64,000 nucleotides of DNA from Litorivivens sp041624475 (GTDB lineage Bacteria > Pseudomonadota > Gammaproteobacteria > Pseudomonadales > Spongiibacteraceae): assembly GCF_041624475.1 (NCBI RefSeq), contig NZ_JBFJUX010000004.1, positions 1 to 64,000 on the forward strand, read 5' to 3'. The notes beneath the pieces were generated by a model. It was given only the letters and a program-made list of their open reading frames with translations, was not told the DNA's origin and made no database searches. Positions 24,285 to 33,396 of the stretch are shown here, in pieces. The translations under genes and the position numbers were made by a program. The number at the start of each line of letters is the position of its first letter. The stretch's first letter is position 1.

Positions 24285-27149
24285 TTACTGACAGGCCTCG
24301 CAATCCGGGTCGTCCAGTGAGCAGGCGGCTGGTACCGGTGCGGCGGTTGGAGCCGCTGCCGGAGCCTGCGACGACACCTTGTTCATGGTGCCGCGATCTA
24401 CGGTGGACTTCTCGGTGGTGGACGCTGCCAGGGCACGGAGGTAGTAGGTGGTTTTGAGACCACGGAACCAGGCCATGCGGTAGGTAATGTCCAGTTTCTT
24501 GCCCGAGGCGCCAGCGATGTAGAGGTTCAGGGACTGGGCCTGATCGATCCACTTCTGACGGCGCGAGGCGGCGTCGACCAGCCAGCGCGGCTCAACCTCA
24601 AAGGCGGTGGCGTACATGTCTTTCAGATCCTGCGGGATGCGATCGATCTTCTGTACCGAGCCTTCGTAGTATTTCAGGTCGTTGACCATCACGCTGTCCC
24701 ACAGGCCGCGGGCTTTCAGGTCGCGTACCAAGTAGGGGTTCACCACGGTGAACTCACCGGACAGGTTCGATTTCACGTACAGGTTCTGATACGTGGGCTC
24801 GATCGACTGGGATACGCCAGTGATGTTGGCAATGGTCGCCGTGGGGGCGATCGCCATCACATTGGAGTTGCGCATGCCGTCCTGTGCGACTTTGTTGCGC
24901 AGGCTCTGCCAATCCAGCGTTTCGGTGCGATCCACTTCAATAAATTGGGCGCCGCGCTCGTCGATCAACTTGCTCAGGGAGTCGATCGGCAGAATGCCCT
25001 GGCTCCACAGTGAACCTTCGTAGCTTTCATAGCGGCCGCGCTCGGCTGCCAGATCGCTGGAGGCTTTGATGGCGTAGTAGCTCACCGCTTCCATGGAGCG
25101 GTCTGCAAAGTTCACCGCGCTGTCAGAGGCGTAGGCAATGTGCTGCTTATACAGCGCATCCTGGAAGCCCATGATGCCCAGCCCAACCGGGCGGTGCTTC
25201 ATGTTGGAGTTCTTCGCCTGCGGTACCGAGTAGTAGTTAATGTCGATCACGTTGTCGAGCATGCGCACGGCGGTGTTGATCGTCTTCTCGAGCTTGGCGT
25301 GATCCAGGCTGTTTTCGTCCACGTGCTGGGCCAGGTTAACCGAGCCCAGGTTACATACCGCGATCTCTTCCTTGTTGGTGTTCAGGGTGATCTCGGTACA
25401 CAGGTTGGACGAGTGAACCACACCGGCGTGCTGCTGCGGGCTGCGCAGGTTGCAGGGATCTTTAAAGGTGATCCACGGGTGGCCGGTTTCAAACAGCATG
25501 CTCAGCATCTTGCGCCACAGGTCGGCCGCTTTCACGGTTTTGTGGTGCTTCAGCTCGCCGCGCTCGGCCATGGCTTCGTATTCTTCGTAGCGCGTTTCAA
25601 AGGCCTGCCCGTAAAGATCGTGCAGGTCGGGGCAGTCGCTGGGCGAGAACAGGGTCCACTTGCCGTCGGTGAAGACGCGCTTCATGAACAGGTCAGGTAC
25701 CCAGTTGGCGCTGTTCATGTCGTGGGTGCGGCGACGGTCGTCACCGGTGTTCTTGCGCAGCTCGAGGAATTCCTCGATATCCATGTGCCAGGTTTCCAGG
25801 TAGGCGCAGACCGCGCCCTTGCGCTTGCCGCCCTGGTTAACTGCTACGGCGGTGTCGTTAACCACTTTCAGGAAGGGTACAACACCCTGTGATTTGCCGT
25901 TGGTGCCTTTGATGTAGGAACCCAGTGCGCGCACCGGAGTCCAGTCGTTGCCGAGACCGCCGGCAAACTTGCTCAGCATGGCGTTGTCCTGAATGGCGCC
26001 GTAGATGCCGTGCAGGTCATCGGGCACAGTGGTCAGGTAGCAGCTGGACAGTTGCGGGCGCAGGGTGCCGGCATTGAACAGGGTCGGGGTGGAGCTCATG
26101 TAATCAAACGAGCTCAGCAGTTCATAGAACTCGATGGCGCGGGCGTTCTTGTCATCTTCGCGAACTGCCAGACCCATCGCCACGCGCATAAAGAACACCT
26201 GCGGCAGTTCGATGCGCACGTCGTTGCTGTGAATGAAGTAGCGGTCGTACAGGGTCTGCAAACCGAGGTAGTTAAACTGGTTGTCGTTCTCGGGCTTGAT
26301 GGCCTGACCGAGGCGGGCCAGATCGTACTCGCGCAGCTCCGGTGAAATCAGTTCCAGCTCGATGCCTTTTTCGATGTAGGCGGCCAGCGCTTTCGGGTAG
26401 TACTCGACCATGTCGTGCTGGGTGGCGCTCTCGGCAATGCCGAGGAAGTTCAGGGCTTCGGCGCGCAGTTTGTCCAGCAGCAGACGGGCGGTTACGTAGC
26501 TGTAGTTGTGCTCTTTTTCGACCAGCGAGCGGGCGGCAATCACCAGCGAGGTATTCACCTCGTGTTGGGCCACGCCGTCGTACAGGCCTTTCAGTACTTC
26601 GTCCAGAACCGTTTTGCTGTCGACATCGGCCAGACCTTCGCAGGCTTCCTGCACGATGAATTCCAGGCGGCCCAGATCCAGCGGTGTCAGTGAGCCGTCT
26701 TCCAGGGTGACGCGAATGGAGGGGTGGGCCTTTTCAGCAGGCTGCGCCTTGGCCCGTTCTTCGGCGCGTTTGGCGCGATAGAGCACGTAGTCGCGGGCAA
26801 CCTTGTGCTCGCCACTGCGCATCAGGGCCAGCTCGACCTGATCCTGCACATCTTCAATGTGGATGGTGCCGCCGGAGGGCATGCGACGCTTGAAGGTGGC
26901 GGTCACCTGATCGGTCAGCTTGGCCACGGTTTCGTGAATGCGGGTAGAGCCAGCGGCATTGCCACCTTCTACCGCCAGAAAGGCCTTGGTGATGGCGACC
27001 GAAATCTTGTCATCGGTATAGGGCACCACGGTGCCGTTGCGCTTGATAACGCGCAGCTGACCGGGGGCAGTGGCCTGAATTTCGGTTTTTGAGGGTGAGC
27101 TAGGGGCTTGTGTGGCGCTGCTTTGCTGGCTTTCTACGTGGGTTTGCAT
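24285..27149 (-). CDS. nrdA: class Ia ribonucleotide reductase alpha subunit
   Basis: This 954-residue protein has an N-terminal ATP-cone (VIKRNGTVVPYTDDKI) that senses dATP/ATP, followed by the catalytic barrel: FNAGTLRPQLSSCYLT with the first active-site Cys, NLCTEITLNTN and EEIAVCNLGSVNL with the thiyl-radical Cys, and MAIAPTATIANITG. The C-terminal tail CSLDDPDCEACQ holds the swinging redox cysteines. It reduces NDPs to dNDPs. The start at 27149 is chosen because GGAGAGACC precedes it; an ATG 15 bases upstream lacks this. NrdR boxes and a DnaA box lie upstream. Confidence 0.95.
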   Translation of the reverse strand: MQTHVESQQSSATQAPSSPSKTEIQATAPGQLRVIKRNGTVVPYTDDKISVAITKAFLAVEGGNAAGSTRIHETVAKLTDQVTATFKRRMPSGGTIHIEDVQDQVELALMRSGEHKVARDYVLYRAKRAEERAKAQPAEKAHPSIRVTLEDGSLTPLDLGRLEFIVQEACEGLADVDSKTVLDEVLKGLYDGVAQHEVNTSLVIAARSLVEKEHNYSYVTARLLLDKLRAEALNFLGIAESATQHDMVEYYPKALAAYIEKGIELELISPELREYDLARLGQAIKPENDNQFNYLGLQTLYDRYFIHSNDVRIELPQVFFMRVAMGLAVREDDKNARAIEFYELLSSFDYMSSTPTLFNAGTLRPQLSSCYLTTVPDDLHGIYGAIQDNAMLSKFAGGLGNDWTPVRALGSYIKGTNGKSQGVVPFLKVVNDTAVAVNQGGKRKGAVCAYLETWHMDIEEFLELRKNTGDDRRRTHDMNSANWVPDLFMKRVFTDGKWTLFSPSDCPDLHDLYGQAFETRYEEYEAMAERGELKHHKTVKAADLWRKMLSMLFETGHPWITFKDPCNLRSPQQHAGVVHSSNLCTEITLNTNKEEIAVCNLGSVNLAQHVDENSLDHAKLEKTINTAVRMLDNVIDINYYSVPQAKNSNMKHRPVGLGIMGFQDALYKQHIAYASDSAVNFADRSMEAVSYYAIKASSDLAAERGRYESYEGSLWSQGILPIDSLSKLIDERGAQFIEVDRTETLDWQSLRNKVAQDGMRNSNVMAIAPTATIANITGVSQSIEPTYQNLYVKSNLSGEFTVVNPYLVRDLKARGLWDSVMVNDLKYYEGSVQKIDRIPQDLKDMYATAFEVEPRWLVDAASRRQKWIDQAQSLNLYIAGASGKKLDITYRMAWFRGLKTTYYLRALAASTTEKSTVDRGTMNKVSSQAPAAAPTAAPVPAACSLDDPDCEACQ

Positions 27150-27380
27150 GGTCTCTCCGGACATTTGTGCCGTCTATATATGGTGTCTGGGCGTGTTGTT
27201 GACTACAGCATCTGGAATGCTCAATACACGGTGCCGCTTACCGCTGTATCCGATTTTATGCCTGCGTCGAATGTCGAAGAAATGTTACGTATCGTGCTCA
27301 ATTTCGTTGCGAAATGACCAGATCTTGTTTTTTTAGCTTCGAGTTCGAGAGTGCGCGCCGGGGCGTCACCGCAGTCAAGG

Positions 27381-27396
27381 ACACAAGATAGTGTTG
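27381..27396. promoter_or_regulatory. NrdR box 1
   Basis: ACACAAGATAGTGTTG is close to the palindromic NrdR consensus (ACAC, A/T core, GTGT). Its start is 32 bases from the start of a second box, about three helical turns, as in known nrd promoters. Confidence 0.7.
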
Positions 27397-27413
27397 TTTT
27401 GGGCTGTTCGCAA
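27381..27413 (-). promoter_or_regulatory. candidate sigma70 promoter of nrdAB overlapping NrdR box
   Basis: On the minus strand TTGCGA (plus bases 27408-27413) and TATCTT (27385-27390) are separated by 17 bases. The -10 lies inside the proximal NrdR box, so repressor binding would block RNA polymerase. The remaining bases of the 425-base leader down to nrdA show no other gene. Confidence 0.45.
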
Positions 27414-27428
27414 GCACTAAATGTTGGG
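27413..27428. promoter_or_regulatory. NrdR box 2 (weaker)
   Basis: AGCACTAAATGTTGGG keeps the CACTA..ATGTTG core of the NrdR consensus with a poorer outer half. It is called mainly from its helical phasing with box 1. Confidence 0.5.
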
Positions 27429-27446
27429 GATTGCGTGTTGACAAGG

Positions 27447-27455
27447 TGTGGATAA
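27447..27455 (-). promoter_or_regulatory. DnaA box upstream of nrdA
   Basis: TGTGGATAA on the plus strand is a perfect 9-base DnaA box (TTATCCACA on the minus strand). DnaA regulates nrdAB in E. coli from upstream boxes. Only one perfect box is seen, so this is regulation rather than an origin. Confidence 0.6.
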
Positions 27456-27574
27456 GTTGAGGTATGGGTGGGCACTAACCCGAGGGTGCCCGGCATAGCC
27501 GCTTTTCAGTGAAACGGCGCTAACATTGCGCCGATTTTGGCCCTAAGACGATGTTTTCATAAGAGCAGCGAGTT

Positions 27575-28639
27575 TTATGCTTTGTGATGAATTTCTGCGT
27601 CATCCTGCTGGCGGAAGGCAATCAGATGCTCCACGTCGGCCTCGATGGCAATGCTGTCGCCGATTTGAAAATCCCGGTGGCTTGGCAGCAGGGCTTCCAC
27701 CTTGCTGCCGGTGGGCAGGGCCAGCCGGTAGAGGGTGGCGCCGCCGTTGAAGACCTTCTTCTCGATGGTGGCTTCAATACCTTCGAAGTCGCTGAGCACA
27801 ATGTCGTCCGGGCGCAGCAGGACCTCGACCGGGGAGTTTTCCGGCCAGGGATAGGCGCGGTTGCCGTGCAGGTCGCCCAGTTCGGTCTGGATGCTGTTGG
27901 GCCCGCTGACCACGCCGGGCAGAAAGCTGCCGCGACCGATAAACTCCGCCACCAGCCGGTTGGCCGGTTCGTGGTAGAGGTTGAAGGGGGTGTCCCACTG
28001 CTGCAGGGCGCCGTGGTAGAGCAGACCGATATGGTCGCTGAAGGCGAAGGCCTCTTCCTGGTCGTGGGTGACCAGAATGGCGCTGATGCCGTAGTCCTTG
28101 AGAATGTCCCGCACTTCCAGGCTCAGGCTCTTGCGCAGCTCGGCGTCGAGGTTGGAAAAGGGTTCGTCGAGCAGCAAGAGTTTTGGCGCCGGTGCCAGCG
28201 CCCGGGCCAGGGCAACACGCTGCTGCTGACCACCGGAGAGTTCATGGGGGTAGCGCTCTTCCACGCCATTGAGGCGCACCAGCTCCAGCAGTTGCTGCAC
28301 AATGCGGTTTTGTTCGCCGTTGGTTTTTTTGCGCAGGCCAAAGCAGATGTTCTGTTTTACTGTGAGGTGGGGAAAGAGGGCGTAGTCCTGAAACACCATG
28401 CCCACCTGACGCAGTTCCGGGTCGAGCGAAAAGCCGGGCTGGCTGAGCAGGCTGTCGCCGAGCAGAATCTCGCCGCGCTTGACCGGTTGGAAGCCGGCGA
28501 TGGCGCGCAGGGCCGTGGTTTTACCGCAGCCGCTGGGGCCGAGCAGGGTGCAGATATCGCCTTCATTCACATGAAAGCTGATGTCGTCGATAACCGGCTC
28601 GCCGTCGTAGTGGCATTGGATGTTTTTGACTTGGAGCAT
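27575..28639 (-). CDS. fbpC: ABC transporter ATP-binding protein, FbpC-like (ferric iron type)
   Basis: This 354-residue ATPase has Walker A GPSGCGKTT (about 34-42), the signature LSGGQQQRVA, Walker B LLLLDEPFSNLD and the switch His in VTHDQEEAFAFSDH. A C-terminal TOBE-type domain follows (VEVLLRPDDIVLS). Length and the regulatory domain fit the iron(III)/spermidine/thiosulfate group and most resemble FbpC. No permease or binding-protein gene is adjacent, so the substrate is unproven; the partners must lie elsewhere. It sits between nrdA and argF, separated from argF by a repeat. Confidence 0.75.
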   Translation of the reverse strand: MLQVKNIQCHYDGEPVIDDISFHVNEGDICTLLGPSGCGKTTALRAIAGFQPVKRGEILLGDSLLSQPGFSLDPELRQVGMVFQDYALFPHLTVKQNICFGLRKKTNGEQNRIVQQLLELVRLNGVEERYPHELSGGQQQRVALARALAPAPKLLLLDEPFSNLDAELRKSLSLEVRDILKDYGISAILVTHDQEEAFAFSDHIGLLYHGALQQWDTPFNLYHEPANRLVAEFIGRGSFLPGVVSGPNSIQTELGDLHGNRAYPWPENSPVEVLLRPDDIVLSDFEGIEATIEKKVFNGGATLYRLALPTGSKVEALLPSHRDFQIGDSIAIEADVEHLIAFRQQDDAEIHHKA

Positions 28640-28670
28640 CGGGTTTCCGTAGCTTCTGGTTTTGGGTTCC

Positions 28671-28767
28671 CCTCACCCTGTCCCTCTCCCGGGGGGGCAG
28701 GGGACCCTCTATTGTGGCTCGGTAGGTTCAAACTCCCTCTCCCTTTGGGAGAGGGTTGGGGTGAGGG
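28671..28767. repeat. inverted CCTCACCC...GGGTGAGG repeat between argF and the ABC ATPase
   Basis: Left arm CCTCACCCTGTCCCTCTCCC (28671-28690) and right arm GGGAGAGGG plus TTGGGGTGAGGG (28747-28767) form a long imperfect inverted repeat. A tight inner hairpin CCCTCTCCC-TTT-GGGAGAGGG spans 28735-28755. It belongs to the same repeat family as the element at 24242 and could end argF transcription. Confidence 0.7.
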
Positions 28768-28778
28768 TCGGGCAGTCT

Positions 28779-29693
28779 TTAGCTCGCCGCTTCCAGCAGC
28801 AAAAACTCCATCAAAGCCTTCTGCGCATGCAGTCGGTTTTCTGCCTCATCCCAGATCACAGTGTCGGGGTTGTCCATCAAGCCGGCTGAGATCTCTTCAC
28901 CGCGATGAGCGGGCAGGCAGTGCATGTACAGCGCATCGCTTTTGGCAACCGCCAGCAGCTCTTCATTGACTTGAAAACCGGCAAACTGGCGACGGCGCTG
29001 AGCTTTTTCCTTTTCCTGACCCATGGACGCCCAGACGTCGGTGACCAGCAGGTCGGCGTCGCGGGCGGCTTTGGAGGGCAGGGTGGTGATTCTGACGCGA
29101 TCACCGGCTTGCTGCACCAGATCCTTGCGCGGTTCAAAGCCTCGCGGCACCGCGATGGCCAGCTCAAAATCAAACTGGATGGCGGCGTTGATGTAGCTCT
29201 GGCACATGTTGTTGCCGTCGCCGATCCAGGCCACTTTTTTGCCCTGGATACTGCCGCGATGCTCGACGTAGGTCTGGATGTCGGCCAGCAGCTGGCAGGG
29301 GTGGAAATCGTCGGTGAGGGCGTTGATTACCGGCACCGAGGAATGTTCAGCAAAGCGTTCGATAATGTCGTGGCCGAAGGTGCGCATCATGATGATGTCG
29401 ACCATGGACGACATCACCCGGGCGCTGTCTTCGATCGGTTCGCCGCGCCCGAGCTGGGTGTGCTCGGGGGCGAGGAACATGGCGTGGCCGCCCATCTGGG
29501 CCATGCCGGCCTCGAAGGAGATGCGGGTGCGGGTGGAGGATTTCTCAAACAGCATACCGAGCACGTAGTTGTTAAAGCGGGGCACCGCAGTGCGCGCCTT
29601 GTGTTCGGCTTTCATTTCAATTGCGCGTTGTATCAACTGCTGCAATTCGCTGGGTGAGCAATCCATTAAGCTCAAAAAATGCCTGACGGCCAT
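28779..29693 (-). CDS. argF: ornithine carbamoyltransferase
   Basis: The 304-residue length is normal. Carbamoyl-phosphate site STRTRISFE, HPCQ (DDFHPCQLLAD), the ornithine-side loop with DVWASMGQE, and the MHCLPAHRGEEI motif are all present. It makes citrulline from ornithine and carbamoyl phosphate in arginine synthesis. It lies 28 bases after argD in the same direction, so the two are probably an operon. Confidence 0.95.
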   Translation of the reverse strand: MAVRHFLSLMDCSPSELQQLIQRAIEMKAEHKARTAVPRFNNYVLGMLFEKSSTRTRISFEAGMAQMGGHAMFLAPEHTQLGRGEPIEDSARVMSSMVDIIMMRTFGHDIIERFAEHSSVPVINALTDDFHPCQLLADIQTYVEHRGSIQGKKVAWIGDGNNMCQSYINAAIQFDFELAIAVPRGFEPRKDLVQQAGDRVRITTLPSKAARDADLLVTDVWASMGQEKEKAQRRRQFAGFQVNEELLAVAKSDALYMHCLPAHRGEEISAGLMDNPDTVIWDEAENRLHAQKALMEFLLLEAAS

Positions 29694-29721
29694 CGTTGCT
29701 TACTTCTATGTTGGTTGTAGC

Positions 29722-30909
29722 TCAGGCGGCGTTGCGCTGTGCGACCCAGTTTTCGATCAGGGGGCACAGGTTGTCGATCAGCTGCTGAACTTCCTGTTGG
29801 TTAATAATAAGCGGCGGCAGCAGGCGCACCACTTTGTCGGAGGTGACATTGATCAGCAGGCCGGCGTCCAGCCCCTGTTGTACCAGCTCGCCACAGGCGC
29901 CAGCCAGCTCGATGCCGATCATCAGACCCTGGCCGCGAATGGCGACCACGCCGCTGAGTTTGCCGAGACGTTCTTTCAGGCCGTCGAGCAGCTGCTGGCC
30001 GCGCTGGGCACTGTTGTCGATCAGTTTGTCGTTCTGCAGAGAGTCGACCACGGCCAGGCCGGCGGCACAGGCCAGCGGATTGCCGCCAAAGGTGGTGCCG
30101 TGGTTGCCGGGCTTGAACAGCTCGGCTGCCTCGCCGCGTGCCAGACAGGCGCCGATGGGAATGCCGCCGCCAAGACCTTTGGCGGTAACCACCACATCAG
30201 GCATCACACTGCTGTGCTGATAGGCGAAGTACTTGCCGGTTCTGCCGTTGCCGGTCTGGACTTCGTCGAGCATCAGCAGCCATTGGTTTTTGTCGCACAG
30301 CGCGCGCAGTTGCTCGAGGAAGCCCTCGGGCAGCAGGTTAATGCCGCCTTCGCCCTGAATGGGCTCCAGCAGTACGGCGCATACGTCGTGGTTGTTCTTG
30401 GCAATGTTTTCCAGTGCCTTGATGTCGCCAAAGGGCGCGCGGGTAAAGCCGTTCACCAGTGGCTCAAAACCGGCCTGCACCTTGCGGCTGCCCGAGGCGG
30501 TCAGGGTGGCCAGGGTGCGGCCGTGAAAGGCGCCTTCCATTACCACCACGGTGGGGCGGGTGATATCGCGCTTGTGACCGTAAAGGCGCGCCAGTTTCAG
30601 GGCGGCTTCGTTGCCTTCGGCGCCGGAGTTACAGAAAAAGACGTTGTCCATGCCGGACAGTGAACACAGGACGTCGGCCAGTGCCTGCTGGTTTTTCACG
30701 CCATACAGATTGGAGCTGTGCAGCAGCTCGCCGGCCTGCTCTTGAATGCGGCGCGTCAGTTTCGGGTGGGCGTGGCCCAGGGCATTGACCCCGATGCCGC
30801 TGATGGCATCCAGGTAGCGTTTGTCCTGCTCGTCCACGAGCCAGACTCCCTCGCCGTGAGAAAAACTCACCGGCAACCGATTGTAGGTCGACATCACCGT
30901 ATTGGGCAT
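29722..30909 (-). CDS. argD: acetylornithine aminotransferase (class III PLP enzyme)
   Basis: This 395-residue class III aminotransferase carries FCNSGAEGNEAALKLAR, FHGRTLATLTASG, LLMLDEVQTGNGRTGK and the PLP lysine in VTAKGLGGGIPIGA. It transfers the amino group in ornithine synthesis, and probably also acts in lysine synthesis. The start at 30909 (MPNTVMSTYNR) is favoured by GGGGA upstream and by family length; an ATG 24 bases earlier is less likely. It is followed by argF. Confidence 0.92.
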   Translation of the reverse strand: MPNTVMSTYNRLPVSFSHGEGVWLVDEQDKRYLDAISGIGVNALGHAHPKLTRRIQEQAGELLHSSNLYGVKNQQALADVLCSLSGMDNVFFCNSGAEGNEAALKLARLYGHKRDITRPTVVVMEGAFHGRTLATLTASGSRKVQAGFEPLVNGFTRAPFGDIKALENIAKNNHDVCAVLLEPIQGEGGINLLPEGFLEQLRALCDKNQWLLMLDEVQTGNGRTGKYFAYQHSSVMPDVVVTAKGLGGGIPIGACLARGEAAELFKPGNHGTTFGGNPLACAAGLAVVDSLQNDKLIDNSAQRGQQLLDGLKERLGKLSGVVAIRGQGLMIGIELAGACGELVQQGLDAGLLINVTSDKVVRLLPPLIINQQEVQQLIDNLCPLIENWVAQRNAA

Positions 30910-31026
30910 GGCAATCCCCAGTTCCTTGATCATCCCAGATTGGAAAAAAGCGGCTAAAACGTAAAAGGGCAGCCAACGCTGCCCACCGAACGGATCATCA
31001 TATAACCAATATCCTGGGCTGGCAAT

Positions 31027-31075
31027 GCCCCGTCAGCCGGCGGCGCAATTCTCGCTGCGGCGCGGCTGACGGGGC
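31027..31075. terminator. long hairpin between argD and asmA
   Basis: A perfect 13-bp inverted repeat GCCCCGTCAGCCG (31027-31039) / CGGCTGACGGGGC (31063-31075) has a GC-rich loop that can pair further, and it is followed on the plus strand by TTTCG. It lies after asmA and before argD, both read leftwards, and probably ends asmA transcription. Confidence 0.55.
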
Positions 31076-31098
31076 TTTCGCAAGAGCTTGCTCAGGAT

Positions 31099-33219
31099 TT
31101 ATCGGCCAAACAGATTCTGCAGTTTATCCCGAGCCTTCTCTTTCAGCTTTTCCTTGCCGCGGTCAATCTCCTCGCTGGCCTTCTCTTTGGCTTCGGCTTT
31201 GGCCTTGTCGGCGATGACGTCGCGGAAGCGGGCCGTGTCGAATTTGCAGGGCAGGCCTTTTTCGCCAGTGAGTGAGCCCTTGCATTTGACCGGTATCACC
31301 ACGTCTTTCAGCTTTTCATTCACCCGGCAGGACGGGTTCTCGTGAACGTCACCGAGAATGCGCAGGCCGGCGCGGTAATCCAAATCCATGCTGGCAACGT
31401 CGATGGCGCCCTTGCCTTCCAGTGCCATACCCTTGAGCTGGGCGGTGAGGGCGCTGTTATTGATCGCGTTGCCGTTGATCGTGACTGCGCCGCTCAGGTC
31501 TTCGAAATTAGTGACTTTAGGCCAGGTGCTGGTGTCGATGCTTTCCTTGTGCATCAGGGCGATGCCCTCGCAGGCGTAGGCGCTCATGCTGGTGCCTTCA
31601 AATTTACCCTGCTTGATAGCGAAGTTGGCCTGGCCTTTGGCGTTGTTGCGCAACGTTGAGACGCGGTTGCCTGTGGTATTGAGGTCGAGGTCGATATTGG
31701 CCAGCCCGGAAAACTGCTGCATCTCGGCCAGCTGGGTGAGCAGCGGCAGTGTCTTCACATCGGTGACCTTGGCCTGAACCTGCCAGCGCGGGTTTTGGCT
31801 GCGGGCGTCGATACTGGCGTTTGCTTTAAAGCTGCCTTCATATAACTGTCCGCTCAGCGGGTTGATCGTGACCAGCCCGTCGGTGGCGGTGGCTTTCAGT
31901 GCCAGCTGACGAATGGGGATGGCGTTGATAATCAGCTCGCCGATATTCACGCCGGTATCCAGCTGCAGGCTGCGCAGGGTGTCCAGTGGCAGCAGGTCGG
32001 TTTCCGGTGCTGCTTGGGTGTTGGCAGTCTGGGTTTTCTCGGCTGGAGCTTCTTCGGCTGGCGCGAGATAGCGGTCGGCATTTATCGCATCCAGATTGAG
32101 GCGGGCAAAGAGTGCGCCGCTATCAAGGGTGTAGCGTACTTCACCGCTGAGCTTGCTGTCGTCGAGTGTGGCTTTCAGCGGCTTGAGCTCTATCTGGCCG
32201 GGTGCGCCGCCGAGAGTGGTTTCCAGCGACAGTTTGCGCAGGGTGTTCGGGTCCTGCATGGGCGGCAGGCTCTGGCCCAGCTGAGTGAGCAATTCGCGCG
32301 GTGAGAATTCTGCAACCGAGAGCGTGCCGGCGAGCTGAGGTTGGCTGTCGAACTGGCTTATAACAAGGTCGGTGTTGAGCTGCGCTTTATTCAGCGCCAG
32401 TTTCAGTGCCGATAAGCTGATACGGCTGTTGTTCAGATCGGCGTCGATATTGCCATCGATGGCTATAGCGACGCTCTTCTGATTGGTGGCATCGCCCTGC
32501 AGGGTAATCTGGCTGCTGAGCTGGTCCAGCAAAATGCGCTTGAACTGTTCGCCGAGGGTGAGCCTGGCATTGAGCTTGGTTCGAATATCCAGCGCCGGCT
32601 CGGTGGTGGCCAGATGAAATTGCAGGTCGAGAGGAAAGGCCTGCTGGGGTTTGATGTTGGAGGCCTGCAGACCGAACTCGTCCAATGTCACTGCCTGGCC
32701 GGTGCTTTCATCGCGGTAGTGCACTCGGGTATTGCGAATATCCACTTCACTAATATTAAACAGCAGGGCACCGCTGTCTTGCTGGGCGGGCTCCTCTTTC
32801 GGGATCGCTTTCGGGCTTGGCTCGGCCTGCTCGGGCATGATTCGCTCCCAGTTGCCGTGGCCTTCTTTATCCAGAATCAGATTCAACTCCAGTCCGGCCA
32901 GTTCGAAACGATGCACCGACGGCTGCATCTGGATCAGTGACCGCAAACTGACCCGGGCGATGAGCTGCTCCAGTTCCAGAAAGGGTTCGTCGTCCAGCCG
33001 GGCTTTCACGGCGTTCAGTTCCAGCCCCAGCGGAATAAAGGACCAGCCGATATCACCGCCCAGCTGCAGATCCAGCCGGGTATGGGTTTCGGCGGCTTCT
33101 TCTATTTGAGGTTTGAAATCGTTGGGGTCGAACAGGAACAGGATGCCTGCAACAGCGACGCCGCCAAGAAGCACGAGGCCGGCAAGGGATATAAGCAGAT
33201 AGCGCAGCGCAGCGGGCAT
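31099..33219 (-). CDS. AsmA family protein
   Basis: This 706-residue protein has an N-terminal membrane anchor (LRYLLISLAGLVLLGGVAVAGILF, shown in part) followed directly by FDPNDFKPQIEEAAE, the AsmA start motif. A long repetitive beta-structure and a C-terminal AsmA_2-type region with a Lys/Glu-rich tail complete it. AsmA-like proteins span the periplasm and are linked to lipid transfer or outer-membrane assembly. GGAGG precedes the ATG at 33219; an earlier ATG gives seven extra residues. Cys pairs near the end (ENPSCRVN, IPVKCKG) may form disulphides. Confidence 0.88.
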   Translation of the reverse strand: MPAALRYLLISLAGLVLLGGVAVAGILFLFDPNDFKPQIEEAAETHTRLDLQLGGDIGWSFIPLGLELNAVKARLDDEPFLELEQLIARVSLRSLIQMQPSVHRFELAGLELNLILDKEGHGNWERIMPEQAEPSPKAIPKEEPAQQDSGALLFNISEVDIRNTRVHYRDESTGQAVTLDEFGLQASNIKPQQAFPLDLQFHLATTEPALDIRTKLNARLTLGEQFKRILLDQLSSQITLQGDATNQKSVAIAIDGNIDADLNNSRISLSALKLALNKAQLNTDLVISQFDSQPQLAGTLSVAEFSPRELLTQLGQSLPPMQDPNTLRKLSLETTLGGAPGQIELKPLKATLDDSKLSGEVRYTLDSGALFARLNLDAINADRYLAPAEEAPAEKTQTANTQAAPETDLLPLDTLRSLQLDTGVNIGELIINAIPIRQLALKATATDGLVTINPLSGQLYEGSFKANASIDARSQNPRWQVQAKVTDVKTLPLLTQLAEMQQFSGLANIDLDLNTTGNRVSTLRNNAKGQANFAIKQGKFEGTSMSAYACEGIALMHKESIDTSTWPKVTNFEDLSGAVTINGNAINNSALTAQLKGMALEGKGAIDVASMDLDYRAGLRILGDVHENPSCRVNEKLKDVVIPVKCKGSLTGEKGLPCKFDTARFRDVIADKAKAEAKEKASEEIDRGKEKLKEKARDKLQNLFGR

Positions 33220-33396
33220 GGAAAACCTCCGGATAAACAATGTCGGCCCAATATATCAAATGCCCGGCGGGGCGCAGAGAAGTGAATGTGGTTATATCCA
33301 CATGTGAAAGCGAAAAATACTCCAAGTGGACGTATTGCCTGCATCTCCCGGGCTCTAGCATGGACACCATGACAGTACGCCAGTGAGGACAGCGTT

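Noticed and set aside
27447..27455. DnaA box as part of a replication origin
   Set aside because: Only one perfect box and no AT-rich unwinding region or dnaA/gidA neighbours; nrd regulation explains it better.
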